Positions 1 through 12,059 of a stretch of DNA of 64,000 nt are shown here, piece by piece. The notes under the pieces are model-generated. The model was not told the origin of the DNA and did not search any database. It saw only the letters and a list, made by a program, of their open reading frames with translations. Position numbers and translations under genes: made by a program. Source of the DNA: Sternotherus odoratus (lineage: Eukaryota > Chordata > Testudines > Kinosternidae). The DNA is taken from NCBI GenBank assembly GCA_032164245.1, contig JAVMKO010000003.1, positions 66,286,390 to 66,350,389 of the forward strand, in the 5' to 3' direction. Numbering within the stretch: the stretch's first letter is position 1; each line of letters opens with the position of its first letter.

Positions 1-2790
1 AGCAATTTTCCTGATCTCAGTAAAGAATCTTTATAAGATTAAATCTTAAGAAACTACTTTTCAGCAGAATGTTTCAGCCGTTGCAAACATGAAATCTGCT
101 CCATGAAAAGGGCTGAGTGGGATTTTCAAACCAAAATGTATCATTTTCAACAGGTTATCAACATACATAGAATACTAAGTACTACATTTTCCATAAACCA
201 GCAAAATCTCTCGGGAGTCAGTTTTTTGGAAACAACAAATATAGAGTTGTTTTGTTTATGCTTAGAATCTATTTTCCACGTGGGATTTATTTTTATTTTT
301 TAACCCAAAGACTTTCTTTATAGGGCCAATACAAATGTGCAAAGAATCCAATCTTATTAATTTAGTTTATGTAGAAATTTCTGAGAGAAAATACTCCCTA
401 CTTTTGTTACTCTGACTATGTGCCTCTGATGGTAATTGGGACCAGCATTTCAGAGGGACCTGATTGGGGCTTGATATAACGGCGGTTGGTTTTAACCTAA
501 AAGAAGGAAAGGGAGAGAATCAGTAAAATTTCTCCTTCTTCATTCGCTGTTCAGAAAGTTGAGGCCCGTGTTCCTTTTTAGCTCCATTTCTTTTGTCCCC
601 CTTCCAAAAGTATTGAATGTGCCCCCCAACACCCTCAATAATTGGGACATTTTTTCAGTCACTATTTCCTACCTCTCTTTAGAGTACTTTTGATTGTTAA
701 TGTCTCTTCTTAACACCTGCTCTTCTTTGTTTTGTGGTTGTTCTCACCCCTGAACACTCAGGAAGCAGTACTGACCAAAGGCTAGCCTTAAACATACTTT
801 GAAAGAATAGTTTGGAATTTGGTATCAGAATGTCACAGGCTGGTGATCAGCATCTTGTGAAGAGAGATTTTAAATTTCTATTTCATTGGATTCCTCTAGG
901 TTCCATAATATAGTTGCAGGGGGATTGAGTTGACTTGTTCAAAAATTGAAAGCAAAAATACCTCAAAAATTGGCTAGAGACGTTCCTTTTTCTTTCATGC
1001 ATCACTGAAAATGATGCAATCCTAGGTCATAGAGTCCTGGCAAGGTCAGCTAACTATAGTTGTCGATTACCCAAATTACAAAGGGTAACGCATAGTGTTA
1101 CATCACTGGAAACAACAATTATCTCTACAGTATAGCAAATGAGATAAATTTTGGGGCTACTTGTTGATTTGTTATATCTGTATTCACCAAATAAGCCTCT
1201 CTGGGTGAAATTCACTCCTTTGACCACAAAAGGCTCTGTGGATCACTCAAGGCCCACTGAAACTCATGTTTAAAGCTTAAGCAGTGCATGAAGCCTCTCC
1301 CCTTGGATAAAGTTCAACCTTTGAATTGGAGAGGTTTGCCCAGAGAATTTTCCACAGAGAAGATGGTTTTGTCTTTGCAGAAAATAAGTTTGCTGCTGCT
1401 GCTGCCATTGAAATTAAGAAAGCAGAGGTTGAGCACCTCTTGCCTAAGGAGTCTGACAGTCTCAGGGTCATACATGTTCCCTTTTCTGAAGTAATTGCCA
1501 TCATGGGGATTACCATGCTGTCCAGAAAGAAGGCACCCTCAAATAAGCTTGTATCTTAAGTGTGGGGTCAGCAGGCAGTGATTATCTAGGTTTATATAGA
1601 TGGAGATAGGATAGAGATTGCTTTCAAAATCTAAAGGATTTTGAAGCTACCAGAGGACTAAGGGATTTCTGTGAGGCCCTTGGATGGCAGGTAGGACTCA
1701 GAGAAGTGGCACAAGGACCCCACAGAATTGCTGAAGGAACTTGATGGATATTTGTATATCTTGCCCCTATTGGGACTGGGCCTTGTCTAGTTTGTGGCCA
1801 GACTAGAAAGCAATTTGATGGGGTTGAAAAAATGCTAGCTACTTTACAGTTCACTCACTTTCTGATCTAAATTATATTCAGGTCTGAGTTTGAATCAACA
1901 ATATCCTGATATTGATTATTATTTATCATTTTACAATGCCCAAAGATGTGGTAGGCACCTCCCAACATTGACAGAAGACATGATCCCTGCCTTGGGGATC
2001 TTACAGTTCAGTAGCTGACACATGACACAGCAAGTGGAGATTGCAACCAATAGGTAATATGGGGTGCTGTGTGGGTTATAGCAACAAGATTACACAATTA
2101 CCAAGATTAGTCTTTCTCCCATGCTGATTCAGTCATCAGGTTGGGTTTTTTAATATTAGCTGATATGATAATAAGTTGTGGGCATTTTAGCAGAATTGAG
2201 TCTTCAGGAGTTATTTGAATGAGGAAAGTTTAGCACTTGGAAGACTGGAAGAAGGAACGTGGCATAGAGGCCAATATGAAAGAAAGCACAGAAATACTTG
2301 TAGGACTCTCTTTTTCACTAATGTTTGTGAAACCATCAACTTTATCCATTAGTACATGTAAGACTGATATATTTTCTAACTGTTGTATAAAGCCAAACCT
2401 TTTCATGAGCATAAAATGAATTCTGCCATTTTAAAAAAGATAATGAGGACTAAAAGAAATCATTTAAGTCCTAAATCTTGTTGTAACATATCTGTATTTT
2501 TGTATTTTTTCAGATGTGTAACAGATTCTGATTTCTACTGCATATCATCAACTAGATATTTTGTAGATGTTTGCCAGTTTATCAATTAACTTTTCTAAAG
2601 TGCTTATCACTATAGTATTATTGAGATATTTGATGTCAGTATATGTTGCTCGGGTGAGATTAAAAACTGACTCATTTTCTCTAAAATTGCAACTTAATTA
2701 GGTGTGGATTTGACCTCTTTGAACATTAAATTTAATATTCATGTCTGCTTATCCTAGCAGTGTTTTAGAAATAAACAATTAAATAAGGTC
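1..2790. other. AT-rich non-coding DNA, no gene recognised
   Basis: I see no exon with a convincing splice context and no RNA gene here. Around 1940-2070 there is a decayed stretch resembling the 3' part of an ancient L3/CR1-like LINE (a 'gatccctgccttggggatcttac' type core, partly seen). A 77-codon open frame at 1326-1559 is not recognisable as any family. The rest is ordinary AT-rich intergenic or intronic DNA. Confidence 0.5.
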
Positions 2791-2799
2791 CATTTCTTT

Positions 2800-3955
2800 T
2801 TCGAGTGATTGCTCATGTCCATTCAGTTTAGGTGTGTGTGTGCTCGCCAAATGCAGCGGGGCTGGAAGTTTTTCCTTCAGCAGTATCCGCAGGGGACTGG
2901 CTCTGGAGCCCCTTGGAGTGGGGCGTGTATGCTGCGGCATATAAGGTGCCACCAGCCCCTTCTACCCTCGGTTCCTTCTTGCCACCAGTGAACCTTCTTG
3001 CCACATGGAACTGGTGCTGCTTCAGCTAGAGCTGTTGCTTTTCATTTGTTCGAAGTCTTTTGCCTCTTGCAAATATTACTGTATACAGTTTCCCTCTAGT
3101 TTAATTCAACCTATTTGTTAAGTTAGAGACTTAGTAGGTCCCTAAAGGGACTTCACCTTGGGATGGGGCGTGCCCCGTTCCCCAGGCCTTAAGTCCTGTG
3201 ATCACTGTAAAAGGCCCATGCTCATTAGCGATCCACCTAACAGTTGTTTATGGTGCTTGGGCAAAGGTCACATTAGTGATAAGTGCAAAAGCTGCAAGTC
3301 CTTCAACCCAGGATGAAGAAGGAGCATGACATTCGCTTGAAGGTGCTCCTGATGAAGTCTGCCCTTACCCTGATGCTGGAGCAGCGCTCCAATTCGGCGC
3401 CGAGCACGGTGATCTCGGTGCACAGCTCCTCACTGGTACCATCTGTGAGCCAGCGCCAGTCCCCTTCTATGGCTCCAGCCAAGAAGCCCAGGAAGATGGG
3501 GCAAGGAAGGTCTCCAGCTTCCCACAAGGGAAAGGACAAGTCTGGGGTGGACCAAGACCCTGTGTCGGGTGCCTCTTCACCCCCTTTGGGATCTCGGGCC
3601 CCAGCTCAGGTCGAGCAATGTAGCCCAGCCTGCTCCACACCAGCTACCCCAGATAGCGGTAGAAGTCCTCATCAGGGCCAGGTGCTGTCCACGACAGAGG
3701 CCCTCCAACAGGCACAAAATATTATGTCCCTCCCGGTGTGGCCCATCTGCTCAGTATCCGGAACTTTGGAGAAACCACCCTCTCCGGTGAGCCGCCCCCT
3801 TCCAGCCCAGGAGGCCTCAGCTACAGGCACCCCACAGGCACAGGAGGAAGCAAGCGAGGAAGCCGCCGGATCACCCCTGCCTCAGTTTCCCCTTTATTCA
3901 TGGGCTCTTTACAAAGTCCACATTGTCCAGATATTCAAAACTTATCCCTTCTGAG
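2800..3955 (+). mobile_element. DIRS-like retrotransposon fragment (5' region plus gag)
   Basis: About 390 bp of untranslated leader resembling a DIRS terminal region is followed by a gag-type reading frame with paired CxxC zinc motifs. No YR recombinase, RT or RNase H coding follows, so the copy is truncated after gag. Assignment to DIRS rests on the CxxC/CLGxxH zinc pattern and the basic stretch after it, as seen in vertebrate DIRS gag proteins. A degenerate gypsy element is the alternative. Confidence 0.55.
3191..3954 (+). pseudogene. DIRS-like gag fragment, frameshifted
   Basis: The first part, from 3191, reads KSCDHCKRP, then a CLWCLGKGH segment and CKSCKSF. That gives three CxxC pairs and a His in about 40 residues, a nucleic-acid-binding zinc array typical of DIRS gag. 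This frame stops at a TGA near 3315. A one-base shift continues into the frame that runs to 3954, starting MKKEHDIRLKVLLMKSALTL, a basic helical stretch, then a long Pro/Ser/Ala-rich linker with no further motif. The last 25 residues look unrelated to gag and may be flank. The zinc array and the frame change are seen directly; the DIRS label is from family knowledge. The copy cannot encode a full protein. Confidence 0.55.
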
Positions 3956-6095
3956 ATTCCATGTAAGACCTGTACAAAGTCTTTCAAAATAGAACTCAAA
4001 GAGTATGAAGTCTTCATCCCAGATTCAATTGGACTTAGCCCCTCGCTCCTAAATGTCTGTCCTCTCTTTAAAGTTCATTTCTTCACCCCATTCCCAAATG
4101 GCACTGCCCTTCTTCCCTCAGGGTCTGGCTTCCCTTCAGAGTTCCAACACCCTTCTGCTCCAGTGCCTAAGGATCTGGCTTCCTGCTCTCACAGCACTTC
4201 TTGCCTGAAGTCTGGCCTTCACAGGCCTTCCCTGCTGGTGTCTTCCCTCTGCTGACTCACAGCCTGCAGGAGCCTTTTCACTCCCTGCAGTGTCTGCATG
4301 CCTCTGCCAACAACACCTGCAGCTGTCTCCCCCTTTGAAAGACCCACGTGCCTTCCCTTAAGCCTAATTGGTAAGTAATCAGTCCAGCTGCATTGGACTC
4401 TGCTTGCTCATAAAGGGACCAGTCACCTGCGACAGGCCCCAAAATATAATCACTGAATTGTTCACTACTTCTGGAATTGGTTGGTTGGTTTATCTGGAGT
4501 TGGGCTGGATTTTACTTTTTGTTGTTTTTTATTAACTAAGAAAAATAATCTATAAAAAATCAACATCCCCTCCATAAAATAGAGTTGTGAAAAGACAACT
4601 GCAAAACCAGAAATGTTCTAATGTTGTACAACATGCCTGGGTTTTTTTCTGGATTTGTTTTATTTTTATTGATTGTATTTTATTTTTTTAGTACAGTATG
4701 TTTTTGTCATGTGATTCAAGAGCCGTAATTAGCAGAAACTTGCCATCTCTGCAGATGCCAAGATTACAGGATGACATACTCTCACCAGATGACAGCATAA
4801 ACTGATATTTTTAGAACAGCCTGCATCAGTTGGTCTCCCCAGTGCTTTCCTCTTTGTATCGACAGCATTAGGATTTTATTACAGAATGAGTCTTTGGACA
4901 TTTTCTTTTTCCTGTGAATGAGCTGAAGTGATTGTTTAAAACTGCAGGTTAGCATTTGTTCCGAAATATCCTACTGCCTAATAACTGTGATAGTTACAGG
5001 GTGATTTCCTTTTAAAGAACATTGTGTCTTTTTTTAACAATCCTTTAAAAAACACAGTTTTCTTAAAGGATCAAGCCCATAGGGGTTCATTTTAGAAACA
5101 CAAGGTCATCCAACTGAGTTAAGGCCACGAGCAGTCTTTTTTAAAAAACCACTTTTTCATGTGAATTCTCTGCTTGATTAAGGTGATGAATTGACAGTTC
5201 TGGAGACTGCTGTTCATTATGTTCACGGACTGGTACAGTACAGACTGCGGAAGTTCAAGCTTCCCCACTCAGATACTACAATCATGAAAGCCATAAGAAA
5301 GCCTGTAAATTGTGCCCTCAGTTTCCAGGGGCATTTAATCCTTGGTCTTTCTACAGAGATGGCCAGCTAGGGTGGCAGTTGTGAGGTGGACATCGGTTGA
5401 GTGGTAATTGGACTGAGAACACTCAACTCATTTCACAGAGGTCACGGCATAGCCCTGATGGTCTGAGCTCAGATTCAAGAGAAAGATGCCTTTCCAGATT
5501 ATTCTAGAAAGAATAGTGGGGAATGTGTTTAGGCACATTTTCATTCTAGGTTAACGTTTTCTCCTGTCTTTTTTCTTACATTGCCTTGTTTCAAAATTCT
5601 TCTTTTCCTGATTTCTACAGAAAAAATAAGTGATTTCAAGAAGGGCTAGAGAAATTGGATGTAGTGGAAGAACCTTTTCTCTGTCGCAATTTCCTTTTGA
5701 GTTTCTGCCACTTTGGAGCTTGTGATAGACGGGATTGTACCTTTCCTCTACCATATCTATAGGGCATGCCTTCCTTTTAGTGATTTTTGCTTGGCTTATT
5801 GGCCTGTCATTTTCAATTAACTTCAGCAGAAAATGGGAAGTCTGTATTGCAGGAAGGATCCTTTTAAAGAGATGCTCACTACCCTAATCTGACAGAGGAA
5901 AAGCAAATGATTGGTAAATACATGTGGAGTAATGAAGAGTAGATTTCATGTTTCTATTGCAATATAATCCAGAATTCACTATGTCTAGTTCTGCTGTCAG
6001 TCAGCAAGATACTTTTTACCCTCTCACGATGAAAGTGGCATTTGTTCTTCAGATACAAAAGTGGTAGTAAAATCCTTCCCTCTATTTCATAGAGG
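3956..6095. other. Non-coding DNA, nothing recognised
   Basis: Mixed AT-rich sequence. Short open frames at 3923-4255 and 5551-5754 lack homology-like patterns. T-rich tracts occur at 4510-4700. No transposon termini were found. Confidence 0.5.
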
Positions 6096-6290
6096 CACTA
6101 GTTCTCAAAATGGGGGTCAGGACCCCTCTGGGGGTCGCGACCCGGTTTTGCGGGGCTCACGAGCCCCTGCTGCCTGTAGCTGGCCCCGACCCCTGCCGTG
6201 GGCTGCTGGCATCCGGCACCCCCGCAAGCTCAGTCCCGGTTGTGGCGGGCTCCCCACACCCCCTCCCCTCTAAATCCTCTTCCGCCAGCT
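6096..6290 (+). mobile_element. hAT-type non-autonomous element, one end visible
   Basis: It begins with CACTAGTTCTCAAAATGGGG, resembling the CAGNGGTTCTCAAACT terminal repeat of the intact hAT copies at 15530 and 16266. A GC-rich body follows (gggtcgcgacccgg). No matching right terminus or target duplication was found, so it is truncated or decayed. Confidence 0.5.
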
Positions 6291-6869
6291 AATTAATCTG
6301 CATGTTTGGTCAGCAGCATTGTGCCCTACAGCTGGCAGAATGCCAGTAGTGCTGAACATGCAACCAAAGTTAATGGCAAAATTCTCCCTGAGTTCAGTGG
6401 TGCCAGGATTTCACGCACGGTTGATACCACTGCTCTCCCCGTGTAGCTCTGTGTGGGGAAAGGCAGAGTTCTGCCCATCAAATGGTAAGATCAGAGACCT
6501 CTTGGATATTGTAGAGACATAATGTTCTGTACTTAAACCTTTTTGAGCAGGCCAGTGTAGAAGATTAAATACTGGCATATGTCTCTAAAAAACAATTAAT
6601 ATATTACAATATTTCTGCTGGAAAGCAAAGAGAACTGCATATTGATGTATCTACATTTGCAAAAACTCATGCAGCAATTTGTTTTACAAAGTTTTTGTAC
6701 TGGTCACAGTGGTATGATATCTTCATACTTCATAGTAGTATATGTGATCTTGAGTTATCTGTAAAGTACGTTCTGCTCCTATTCAGATCAATTGCAAACC
6801 TCCCACTTAATAGTTCAGTATCAGGTTCAAAAGCATTATGGAAATCAGAACCTACATTTTGCTTCCATA

Positions 6870-7035
6870 AGTGCTTGTTTCTTTTCCCAACTCTGCCACT
6901 CACTAACTGTGTGACCCTGGGCAAGTCACTTATCTGTGTCTAAGTTTCCTCAACTATCAAATGAGTATGTTGATCCTTATGGACTTCAGAGTGTGTTGTG
7001 AGATTTAGTTAATTAAAAGCACTTTAAAATCCTCA
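6870..7035 (-). mobile_element. MIR-type SINE fragment
   Basis: The plus strand shows the reverse complement of the MIR core: 'ctctgccactcactaactg', 'tgggcaagtcactta', 'tttcctcaactatcaaatg', ending in 'agcactttaaaatcc'. This order and wording match the conserved central domain shared by amniote MIR/CORE-SINEs. It is ancient and diverged, with no intact Pol III promoter seen. Confidence 0.75.
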
Positions 7036-10000
7036 TAAGGTGGTATAAAGGTGCAAAGTATTATTAATTACCTAACTCAAATTAAATTATGAAATACAAA
7101 CAATAGGCCATACTTTCTTCATAATTATTTATCTGCAACAGGTCATATATACAAAGCTCTGTTGTCTGTTGGGGACATGAAAGGAAGGGCCTTCATACAC
7201 CATGAAGTCCAATACTTAATTATTTTTCCAGTGCAGTGAGTTTCTGCTATGCAAGAATAAAAAATATCATAGGAATGACAAGCAGCATCTCCTTCCATAA
7301 AGAAAAGGAAAGTAGATTTTTTTTGGTGTGAAGCTCCAGAATAATGTGTATTTACTATAGCTCTGGGAAAGTCTTTAATTTTAGAAAGATCCCTCAGGAT
7401 GATCATATGCATAGTTCAGGTCAACACAAAATACAAAACAAACAAATCCCTGCATGTGTGGCTGAACACAGCTTCAGAAATGTAGCTACCAAATCCTAAC
7501 CCCCTATAGTGAGACAAGATACAGTAGTGGCGTGGATGTTTTCTTTTAATTTTTTGTTTGAGAGTGACCTCCTGAATAAGCTTATTTCTGTGCAACATCT
7601 CACATGCAGTGAAATACATTTCTGAAATATTTATCAGAACTTTAATTGATGCATTGATGTTATGTTCTACAATGCTGTTGCTTTGGAATAGCAGCAAAAG
7701 ACAGGGTTACACTTTCATATGCCAAATGCATGTGTAAACACCAACATAGGACCATCCCAACTCCCGTGTAGTCTTTTGTTCCACCTAACACTGTCTCCTT
7801 AAATTCCTATACTGTTTTTCTTGCTCTCTGAACTGGAAAGAAGCAAAACTGTTATGAGTAAAGTTTCAGGGGAAGAAAACCTACTTGGATAGGAGTATGC
7901 CTGAAGTATCAGGAGTTCCAAAGGAGATCTCTAAAATTGCCACCCATCTTTCTTTCTGGGACTGTCCAAGTTTTGAAGGAGTTGTCCCTTGCAGAACGTT
8001 AACAGATCCCAATATAGCTTTCAGAGGCCATAAAGCATTGCCACATCAAAACATTACAATACAGTGTCATTTTGATGCAGTGTGATATGTCAGTGCAGTG
8101 TCATTATGAAACACTGTGTCATGACATCAGGATTCCTGATTTTTATTCTGTCAGGCAGACTGTCATGTAGCAACCCTATATCATCATAGAAGCCACAGCC
8201 ACAAAAGTTGTCTTCCATAGTAACCTCAAAATAACTAGCTGGTATTATTCGTCATTGGAACTGTGAATATTAAGGACAGAATGTTAATCTGAAACACAAA
8301 GGAAAATATATCTGGAATAATTCAGAAGAAAATATTACAGCTTTCCTCTGAATCTAACACCTTTCCAAAAGAGTAGACAGTGAAAATATATCACCAGTGA
8401 GAAAAATAACAAATATACGCAAATATTTTTAATTTTAAGAACAGTCCAAGTATTTGTTTTGCAGAGGAAAGAATTATCTGTAACTTAAATGAAGCTGGTG
8501 CAAACTTTGAGCAACAGGTTTTGTGGTTTAGTGCTCCCTTTCCCCCAGCTCCTTTAAATTCAGCCTGTCGCCGTTCAGGCTAGTTGTTGCCTCTGAGCAT
8601 GTTTGTCCACCACAAAGAGATTTGAAATCAAAGATTACTAAAATAAGCTTCCTGTGCTATCACATTTAATAAATGAGTTTCACAAAATATCTGTGATTCT
8701 GTTGCCTTTCCATGCAACAGTGAGACCACCTCCTTTATTTTGAATATAGCTACACAGTTCGCAGTGATCACCAGAACAGTATACAAGTGCATCAAAATTC
8801 ATGGACATATGCCACTGAAGGACAGGGGTTTGTTTCAATGTCTCCCACCACCGCTTTCTCTGGGCAGATTACTTAACAAGAATTTATAGTAATGTTCTAC
8901 CCCAGCTAGGAATACCCACGGAAGGTACTAATGTCTGTAATGGAGACCTGTGAGTTGTGAAATTTTCACAATAAAGGCACCTTAGTTAACCTCATACGTT
9001 AATTAGGAAGTTGTGTCTTCTACCTGGAATTGGAACAGACTAACATTTACTCATTGTGAAACTCATAATTATTTAAAGGTCCTCAGAACTCTTCTTTTAC
9101 AAAGATTGTATTACTGATTGTTATGGTTACCCGATAAACTCACATCCAATATCAGCAGGAGCACATTTGCTGTGCCTTACACTTGGGGAACATCAGTGCG
9201 TCACCTTTCTATTCTGAAGAAGTTTCCAGTGCAGCATAATGAACACCGGTGGGAACCAAAGGGGGAAAGCAGTCTGCATTAGGTAATGCTTTAGAGTTTC
9301 CCTCTTGGTCCCTGAGTTGAGATCAGGGCTTGGGGGATTTAATTCAAACTTAACAGTGGTGGAATGATGTTATAGAGAGGTAAATTAAATGTTATTGCAG
9401 AGAGGGAAATCCCATCTCCAACAGCCTCACAAAGAGAAGTGGTTCATAATCTGTGGGGAGGGAGCAAGCTGGGGGAAATAAGACAGGAGGAGGAGGGAGC
9501 AGAATGAAAGGAGTGTGAATTGTCTCCCACACAGTCACTTGCAAGTTAAATACATTGAAAATACTGAAGCATTTGATTGATGGATGTACTACCTTGTAGC
9601 TTTACTTAGTGGAATTAACAAAGCCATCATTTAGGATTCAAAATGTTAATTGTGTATTAGAGAGCAGAACATAGTCTTGAATTATCGGTAGTCAAAATGA
9701 ATTTATAGTCAGCGATTTTTTAAAAAACGGCCACTGTTTTTTTAATATTGCCTCCATGTGCGCACACACATACACATTCCTGTTTGGTACAGGTTACACA
9801 CACAGTGGGAAAAGTCCAGTGGCCCTCTTCTTGCCTGTGGACTTCTGTGTGCAGTGGGCCAAAATCAGAGCTATCATTAGCAAAGCTGCTACATCTGCTT
9901 ACACTGGGTCTGAATTTAGTACAGGTGCGTGCCTGCGTGTGTGTGTGTGTGTTACAGAGTTGTAGGTATGAACTCAGTAGTCAAGGGTGCACTGAGGTTT

Positions 10001-10743
10001 ACACTAACAGTGAGACTAAAACCCTCGGTGTCACACTTTGCTGGTTCAATTTAGTCTCCAAATTTGGCACAGAAACTCTTCAGAAATCATTGAATTGTCT
10101 GTTTGCAAAGGAAACATTCCGATATGCTCCCTATTGGAAATTGCTGCCAAACCTATGGAACTAGGGCGCCCACCTACACATAGGAGCCAGAGAATTGACT
10201 GGGCTGGGGACAAGTGGGCAGGAGTCCAGAGAGTCAGCTAAGAGATCTGCTACTCAGGCCCACTTCCCACCCCCTACATGGATTCCCCCATCCCTGCCAC
10301 AAAACTCAGCCAATTTCTGACCTTCTCTTCAGCTGCCCTCTGCTCCCCGCCTAACTCCATTAGGCATTTTCTTACATTGCTTACATCTGTTCACACTTAA
10401 GCTTTAATTATTCCTCTCGCCCTGTCTCCATTAGTAATAAGGATTGGGAAATGGTGGGATGGGACTGCTACCGGTGGGGTAGATGGAGTGTTGAATGATG
10501 TAACTGCTTATTTCCCTATGTTTTAGTGGTAGGATATTGCAGTCTAGCCATCTTAACTCAAAGCTAACAAAGTTTATTATGGGCGTGTCTATGTATACGT
10601 TAAACTGTAACGGGACTATGTTAAAGTCTATATGTTACGAATTTAACCTCCTCCTTTCTTTTTGTTAGTGACAATCCAGACAGATGCTACCTTAGCTGCA
10701 TTTTTCTCTTATTTAACACTGTCTCTGCTAATCCTCATTCTAG
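7036..10743. other. Non-coding DNA with minor simple repeats
   Basis: No gene was recognised. A short (GT)n run lies at about 9936-9952. The open frame at 9748-10164 spans it and has no recognisable pattern. The segment 10570-10740 is ordinary sequence leading up to the first Helitron. Confidence 0.5.
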
Positions 10744-11793
10744 TCTATATATATAAAAGTCAAATGGTGTATGCGTGTATGTATGCGTGTATGTATGTGC
10801 GCTTACTCCTTCCACACCGTTTGAGCTAGAGACTTGAAATTTGGTACAGTTAGAGGTGTTAGGGTCCTAATCAGGATAAGAGTCAAAAAAATTTCATATC
10901 TCACCTCTGATGCCCCCCAGGGGTGAAATTATTTAAAGGCCAATCACATCAGCTGGGCAGCTGCTGTTCTCTGTGACATAGTTATGATGTCATAATACCC
11001 CCTCCAACGGACCCCGCATTCGCTTAGCTCTCTGCCCCCTCCCCCCTCCAACGGACCCCGCACTCGCTCATCTCTCTGCCCCCTCCCCACCTCTGACAGA
11101 CCCGAGTTGGGTTTGGTTGGAGGGTAAGTGAGGTATGGGTGTCGGGTTTGGTCGGGGGGTGTGGTGGGGGTGTCGGGTTTGGTCGGGCGTGTGAGGTGGG
11201 GGTGTTGGGCTTGGTCGGGCGTGTGAGGTGGGGGTGTCGGGTTTGGTCGAGGGGTAAGTGAGCCGGGGGTGTTGGGTTTGGTCTGGGGGGGTGGGAAGGT
11301 GTCGGGGTGCGTGAGGGGTGAGGTGTGGGTGTTGGGGTTGGTCAGGGGGTGTTGGGTTTGGTGGGGGGGTAAGGTAGGGGTGTTGGGTTTGGTTGGGTGG
11401 TCAGGAGGGGGGTCGGGGTTGGTTGAGGGATAAGTGAGGTGTGGGTGCCGGGTTTGTTTGTGGTAGTAGGTAGGGGTGTCAGGTTTGGTTGGGGTGGAAA
11501 ATGAGGTGGGTGTGTCAGGTTTGGTCTACGGGGGGGTGAGGTGTGGGTGTTGGTCAGGGGGTGTTGGTGGGGGGTGACGTGGGGGTGTTGGGTTCGGGTG
11601 GGGGGTGAAAATGTGAGTCGGAGTTGGTCGAGGGGTAAGTGAGGTGGGGGTGTCGGGTTTGGTCGGGGGGCTGAGGTGGGGGTGTCAGGTTTGCTCTCTG
11701 CCCCCTCCCCCTCCAACGGACCCCGCACTCGCTCAGCTCTCTGCCCCCTCCCCACCTCCAACGGACCCGAGGAACGCCGGGTATTTTCACTAG
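10744..11793 (+). mobile_element. Non-autonomous Helitron, copy 1
   Basis: The 5' end is TCTATATATATAAAAGTCAA. The 3' end is a hairpin (ACCCG at 11765-11769 pairing with CGGGT at 11778-11782), a 7-nt spacer and CTAG at 11790-11793, followed by T. A TC start, a hairpin just upstream of CTRR and no inverted repeats or target duplication are the defining marks of Helitrons. The base before TC is G instead of the usual A. There is no Rep/helicase coding; the interior is minisatellite DNA. It would have needed an autonomous partner. Confidence 0.85.
11100..11695 (+). repeat. G-rich minisatellite inside Helitron copy 1
   Basis: Degenerate units of roughly 30 bp built around 'ggtgtcgggtttggtcgggg' repeat across the body of the Helitron. 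The plus strand is almost pure G/T with many runs of three or more Gs, so it could form G-quadruplexes. The minus-strand frame at 11342-11761 (Pro/Thr-rich) is a by-product of this repeat. Confidence 0.8.
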
Positions 11794-12059
11794 TTATCTA
11801 TATATATAAAAGTCAAATGGTGTATGCGTACGTGTATGTACGTTCCCTTACTCCTTCCACACCGTTTCAGCTAGAGACTTGAATTTTGGTACAGTTATAG
11901 GCTTTAGGGTCCTAATCAGGGTAAGAATCGAAAATTTTTCAAATCTCACCTCTGACGCCCCCTAGGGGTAAATTCTTTAAAGCCCATTCACATCAGCTGG
12001 GCAGCAGGTTAACACCTGCTGTTCTCTGTGACATAGTTATGATGTAATAATACCCCCCC

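Noticed and set aside
1326..1559. 77-codon plus-strand frame beginning MERFAQRIFHREDG
   Set aside because: It has a semi-protein-like composition, but I recognise no family, and no splice sites or neighbours support it.
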